Part shown: piece after piece, positions 14,012 to 17,430 of the stretch
Position numbering within the stretch: position 1 is the first letter of the stretch
Layout of the letters: each line of letters begins with the position of its first letter
NCBI GenBank assembly: GCA_964441765.1
Contig: CAYTVI010000042.1
Location: forward strand, 1 to 17,430
Direction of reading: 5' to 3'
DNA: 17,430 bases
Source: Sulfurospirillum sp964441765
GTDB taxonomy: Bacteria > Campylobacterota > Campylobacteria > Campylobacterales > Sulfurospirillaceae
Notes under the pieces: model-generated
What the model saw: the letters and a program-made list of their open reading frames with translations, nothing else
Told to the model about the DNA's origin: nothing
The model's database searches: none
Position numbers and translations under genes: made by a program

Positions 14012-14687
14012 TCCCCTCTTTCCCTTTGAGAAGTGATTCTCTTTTTTCTATCAGTTTCCAGCCAAGAGTTGTTGCTTGTGCTTCAAACTGATTTTGTGCG
14101 CGAATAATAGCCGAGCCATCTTTAACGACACCTTTGGTGGTACGCTTAACCTCTTTTCCAACTTCAAACTGAGGCTTAAACAAAATAATAATGTCACTTT
14201 TAGCAAGCCGATGAATATGCTCTAAAAGAGTTCCAATCCCAATAAACGAAACATCACAACTCACCATATCATACGTTCTATTCGGGTTAAAAAGTCGTAT
14301 ATCACTATTTTCATGCAAAATAATTCGATTATCGACTTTCAGCGTAGGGTGAAGTTGTTCACTTCCTACATCCACAGCGGTCACACTTTTCACATCTTCT
14401 TCTAGCCAAACCTGTACAAAGCCTCCCGTACTGCTACCAATATCAAGAACATCTGCTCCTTTTACATGTAAAGAAAGTTCATTGATAAATCCACGCAGTT
14501 TTAGCCCTGCACGACTCACATATTGTGTAATTTTTTCAACATCAACCGTATCATTGTCGCCAATTTCAACCGAACTTTTTCGTTCCACTTTTCCATTGAC
14601 CCACACACTGCCCTCTTTAATGAGCTCAGCTGCTTTGTTACGGCTTTGGGCAAACCCTTTTTCAAACAGATAACTATCCAGTCTCAT
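13977..14687 (-). CDS. tlyA: TlyA-family rRNA 2'-O-methyltransferase (hemolysin A family)
   Basis: An S4-domain rRNA methyltransferase that modifies ribose 2'-OH groups. Short TlyA of Campylobacter type methylates 23S C1920, which affects capreomycin sensitivity. It has 236 residues. The S4 RNA-binding domain (1-60) starts with MRLDSYLFEKGFAQSRNKA. The FtsJ-like domain shows SRAGLKL (58-64), the SAM motif DIGSSTGGF (82-90), VDVGSEQLHP (105-114), CDVSFIGI (144-151) and FKPQFEVGK (170-178). Residues 73-76 (LHVK) are encoded by a palindrome copy. Its ATG overlaps the ligA stop by four bases (ATGA). Confidence 0.93.
   Translation of the reverse strand: MRLDSYLFEKGFAQSRNKAAELIKEGSVWVNGKVERKSSVEIGDNDTVDVEKITQYVSRAGLKLRGFINELSLHVKGADVLDIGSSTGGFVQVWLEEDVKSVTAVDVGSEQLHPTLKVDNRIILHENSDIRLFNPNRTYDMVSCDVSFIGIGTLLEHIHRLAKSDIIILFKPQFEVGKEVKRTTKGVVKDGSAIIRAQNQFEAQATTLGWKLIEKRESLLKGKEGNVETFYYFKQA
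14461..14472. repeat. TTTACATGTAAA palindrome, copy 6 (in tlyA)
   Basis: Exact copy inside tlyA, read as Leu-His-Val-Lys just before the SAM-binding motif. Confidence 0.9.
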
Positions 14688-16630
14688 TCTATCATCCCAT
14701 TTAGTTCACTCTCGCTGAGCGTTTTGACACCAAGCTCTATCGCTTTGTCCAGTTTACTACCCGCTTCTTCACCAAAAATGACAAAATCGGTCTTTTTTGA
14801 GACACTTCCACTCACTTTTGCACCCAATGCCTCAAGCATTCCTTTTATCTCATCGCGTGGTTTGCTCATGGAGCCTGTGAGCACGACTGTTTTGCCCGTA
14901 AAAACAGACTCTGTTATCTCTAACTTTGAAGCAATAGGCTCAATCACCACCATAAGCTCATAGGTTTCGGTTTTGTTGACATGAATAAACTCCACCAAGC
15001 TTTTTGCCATCTCTTCGCCAAAACCCTCTAAACCAATAATCTGCTCAAAGCTTGCTTCCAACCACTCTAAGCCAAAAGAGCGCGCAATCTTTTTAGCCGC
15101 TACTTCGCCGATATGTTCAATCCCTAAAGCATTGATGAACTTTTCTAAACTAACCTTCTTACTCTGCTCAATCGCGTGTAAAAGATTCAATGCCTTTTTC
15201 TCTTTAAATCCTTCCAATGAAAGCAATTGCTCGAAACGAAGTGTGTACAAATCTTTTACATGTAAAACCAATTTTTGCGCATAGAGTTGTTCAACAATTT
15301 TATCGCCAAGCCCGTCAATATTAAGTGCTTTTTTGGATGCAAAATGGATAATCGCCCCCACAACCCTTGCATCGCATGAGAGATTTTGACATTTAATGAG
15401 TGCGCCATCATCCAAAAGCTCACTCTTGCATATCGGGCACGCATATGGTCGCTCAATCTTTTGTTCACTGCCATCACGCCTTTGTGTCAGCACCTTAATA
15501 ATCTTAGGAATAACATCACCACTGCGGATGATAATAACACTGTCTCCTATACGAATATCTTTGCGCTCTATCTCATCAAAATTGTGCAATGTGGCTCGCT
15601 CCACCACAACACCTTCGATATTGACCGCTTCTACTTCCGCTACGGGTGTAACAACCCCTGTGCGACCAACTTGAAGCGTAATATCTTTGAGTTTTGTCAC
15701 TTTTTCAATCGCAGGAAATTTAAATGCTACCATCCATTTGGGATACTTCACCGTATATCCTAACTCTTCTTGTACACTCACATCATCTATTTTAACGACC
15801 ATACCATCCATCATCATCTCGATTTCATCGCGTTTTTCGATGAGTTCATGGTAAAGTGTATGTACATCGGAGACATCGTACGTTACTAAAATTTTGGGTG
15901 GTTGTAAAAAGCCTAATTGATACACAAAGTTCATTTTTTCACTCAAAAAGCTCTGAGGCAATGCATTATGACCAATACCCCAAGGATAAAACATCAATTT
16001 TCGCTTTGCGGTAATACGTGTATCTAGCTGTCTAAGACTCCCCGCAGCAGCGTTGCGTGGATTGGCAAATAAAGGCTCATTAAGGCTTAATCGTTCAGCA
16101 TTAAGCTTCTCAAAATCTGCTTTTTTGATAACCACTTCACCTCTAATTTCAATCAATTCTTGATAATCAATGCGTAATGGAATGGAGCCTATCGTTTTGA
16201 CATTTTCGGTAACATCTTCGCCCACACTGCCATCGCCCCGTGTAATAGCTTGCTTTAATGTGCCATTTTCATAAATGAGATTCAGACTCGCCCCATCAAA
16301 TTTTGGTTCACAGTAAAATGTAAAACTCTCTTTGACTTTCTTCACACGCTCTATCCACGCATCAAGCTCATCTTCATCAAAGACATCTTCCATGCTCCAC
16401 ATACGGGCTTTGTGGGACGCTTTATTAAAGCCCTCCAAGACCATGCCACCCACACGCTTTGTAGGGCTTGCTTCATCAGCAAACAAAGGATTTTCTTGCT
16501 CATAACGTAAAATTTCATGGTAAAGTGTGTCGTACTCTTCATCACTCGCTATGGGAGCATCATCGACATAATACGCCTTTGCCCATGCGTTTGCACGCTC
16601 AATTTTGGCTAAATACTCTTGATGTGTCAT
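14684..16630 (-). CDS. ligA: NAD+-dependent DNA ligase LigA
   Basis: Seals DNA nicks using NAD+ in replication and repair. It has 648 residues, typical. An N-terminal Ia domain precedes the adenylation domain with the lysine nucleophile K110 in CEPKFDG (107-113), TRGDGSVGEDVTENV (130-144) and RGEVVI (163-168), and MDGMVVKID (274-282). The OB fold covers about 320-385. A zinc-binding Cys4 site (C398, C401, C414, C419) follows, then helix-hairpin-helix repeats (about 435-560) and a C-terminal BRCT domain (about 577-648, with VFTGKTVVLTGSM). Residues 456-459 (LHVK) are encoded by a palindrome copy. The ATG overlaps the TSUP stop by four bases, and its stop overlaps the tlyA start, so the genes are coupled. 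Confidence 0.98.
   Translation of the reverse strand: MTHQEYLAKIERANAWAKAYYVDDAPIASDEEYDTLYHEILRYEQENPLFADEASPTKRVGGMVLEGFNKASHKARMWSMEDVFDEDELDAWIERVKKVKESFTFYCEPKFDGASLNLIYENGTLKQAITRGDGSVGEDVTENVKTIGSIPLRIDYQELIEIRGEVVIKKADFEKLNAERLSLNEPLFANPRNAAAGSLRQLDTRITAKRKLMFYPWGIGHNALPQSFLSEKMNFVYQLGFLQPPKILVTYDVSDVHTLYHELIEKRDEIEMMMDGMVVKIDDVSVQEELGYTVKYPKWMVAFKFPAIEKVTKLKDITLQVGRTGVVTPVAEVEAVNIEGVVVERATLHNFDEIERKDIRIGDSVIIIRSGDVIPKIIKVLTQRRDGSEQKIERPYACPICKSELLDDGALIKCQNLSCDARVVGAIIHFASKKALNIDGLGDKIVEQLYAQKLVLHVKDLYTLRFEQLLSLEGFKEKKALNLLHAIEQSKKVSLEKFINALGIEHIGEVAAKKIARSFGLEWLEASFEQIIGLEGFGEEMAKSLVEFIHVNKTETYELMVVIEPIASKLEITESVFTGKTVVLTGSMSKPRDEIKGMLEALGAKVSGSVSKKTDFVIFGEEAGSKLDKAIELGVKTLSESELNGMIE
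15255..15266. repeat. TTTACATGTAAA palindrome, copy 7 (in ligA)
   Basis: Exact copy inside ligA, read as Leu-His-Val-Lys in a helix-hairpin-helix linker region. Confidence 0.9.
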
Positions 16631-17388
16631 GCGAAATAACTGCTATAAATAAGTTTTAAAAGTGTCAATCCTACCATCGTTAAGAAAAAGGTACGAATAA
16701 ACTTGACCTCTTTTTTTATCACCATGTTTGAACCCATGTATGCCCCTATAATTTGCCCAAAACCCATGAGCAATCCAACCATAAAGAGTACATTACCACT
16801 CCATAAAAAAACAGCCAAAGAGACAATGTTACTTGTAAAATTCATCACTTTGGTTCGCGCGGTTGCTTTTTTAAGGTTAAGCCCTAAAAGTGTCACGAGT
16901 GCTATTGTCCAAAATGTTCCCGTTCCTGGTCCAAAGAAACCATCGTAAAAACCAATCCCTAGTCCAAACACAAAGAAAAAGAGGTGATGCGCCAAGTAAG
17001 CGTGGCGGTCATGTTCACCCATTTTAGGCGATAAGAGCGTATAGATAAAAATACCCACCAACATCGCAGGAATAATCTTTGCCAAAATAGTGGCATCCAT
17101 CAGTAAAATCGCATATGTTCCAAGCCCAGCACCAATAAAGGTATAAATCACACCAACATAGACTTCAGACCATTTAATAAATCCCTTACGGATAAAATTA
17201 ATGGAAGCCATACCACTTCCAAAGGTTCCTTGGAGCTTATTGGTCGCAAGAGCTATGTGTGGAGGCATACCCGAAGCCAAAAGAACGGGAATGGTAATAA
17301 TTCCCCCACCTCCAGCAATCGCGTCAATAAACCCAGCTATAACACCTGTTACCAAGAAAAGAGCGTAATAATAGAGTTCAAATTCCAT
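16627..17388 (-). CDS. TSUP-family permease (TauE/SafE type, YfcA-like)
   Basis: A predicted inner-membrane transporter with about eight hydrophobic helices and no signal sequence. The family exports or imports sulfur-containing or organic anions; the substrate here is unknown. The hallmark N-terminal motif GFIDAIAGGGGIITIP and the following NKLQGTFGSG segment match YfcA-like members. I chose ATG 17386-17388 (253 residues, MEFELYYY). The frame stays open to ATG 17413-17415 (262 residues), but that would overlap the upstream gene's tail by 38 bases and the extra residues are basic and unlike the family. The stop overlaps the ligA start by four bases. Membership in the ligA-tlyA-ribF operon looks positional rather than functional. 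Confidence 0.88.
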   Translation of the reverse strand: MEFELYYYALFLVTGVIAGFIDAIAGGGGIITIPVLLASGMPPHIALATNKLQGTFGSGMASINFIRKGFIKWSEVYVGVIYTFIGAGLGTYAILLMDATILAKIIPAMLVGIFIYTLLSPKMGEHDRHAYLAHHLFFFVFGLGIGFYDGFFGPGTGTFWTIALVTLLGLNLKKATARTKVMNFTSNIVSLAVFLWSGNVLFMVGLLMGFGQIIGAYMGSNMVIKKEVKFIRTFFLTMVGLTLLKLIYSSYFA

Positions 17389-17430
17389 CTTTTTTGATGT
17401 CCTCTTTAAGCTCATTTTCTATCACGTCTT
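17378..17430 (-). CDS. 3' end of an upstream gene (partial, 16 residues)
   Basis: A minus-strand frame enters the window at 17430 and ends at TGA 17378-17380. It reads DVIENELKEDIKKDGI, which looks like a normal charged protein end. The stop overlaps the preferred TSUP start by 11 bases, in line with the overlapping style of this operon. The fragment is too short to identify, and it could be a chance open frame. Confidence 0.4.
   Translation of the reverse strand, partial: DVIENELKEDIKKDGI

Noticed and set aside
15386..15763. Plus-strand frames of 92-125 codons opposite ligA
   Set aside because: They are antisense to conserved ligA domains, with no ribosome binding site and no recognisable motifs.

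Overview
This window looks like a chromosomal segment of a flagellated Campylobacterota bacterium, most probably close to Sulfurospirillum. The basis is the low G+C content, the hrcA-grpE-dnaK order without dnaJ, an Rrf2 regulator directly in front of flhA with rpsO divergent to it, and the ligA-tlyA-ribF run near cmoA. These gene orders match my memory of Campylobacter and Sulfurospirillum genomes; no database search was possible. Most of the window is core housekeeping DNA.

Layout. Positions 9-2780 hold dsbD (minus) and a divergent polyphosphate kinase 2 gene (plus). Positions 2838-6134 hold the heat-shock operon hrcA-grpE-dnaK (minus). A strong sigma70-type promoter in front of it carries both a HAIR-like site (HspR type) and a degenerate CIRCE site (HrcA type). 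Positions 6135-7211 are an AT-rich accessory patch. It holds a small helix-turn-helix regulator overlapped by a 55-residue basic protein, two long inverted repeats, and a 37-residue candidate lipoprotein. Positions 7212-7484 are rpsO (minus) with its terminator. Positions 7657-11571 are a plus-strand cluster: Rrf2 regulator, flhA, a DHH/DHHA1 phosphoesterase and a small acidic protein, closed by a bidirectional terminator. cmoA (minus) follows, then a divergent GGDEF protein (plus). From 17430 down to 13148 lies a tightly overlapping minus-strand operon: the tail of an unseen gene, a TSUP permease, ligA, tlyA and ribF.

How the genes relate. HrcA, GrpE and DnaK form the chaperone and stress-control module. 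RpsO, TlyA and CmoA serve the ribosome and tRNA modification. LigA and RibF are replication and cofactor housekeeping. FlhA and the GGDEF protein point to motility and possibly c-di-GMP signalling.

The most unusual signal is a 12-base palindrome, TTTACATGTAAA. It occurs six times exactly and once with one mismatch. Two copies form the stem of the terminator between ppk2 and dnaK. Five copies lie inside coding sequence (DHH gene, cmoA twice, tlyA, ligA) and use both of the reading frames that lack a stop codon. This suggests selection or spread at the DNA level, like an uptake-type or highly iterated genome signature sequence. I found no CRISPR array, transposase, tRNA or rRNA gene.
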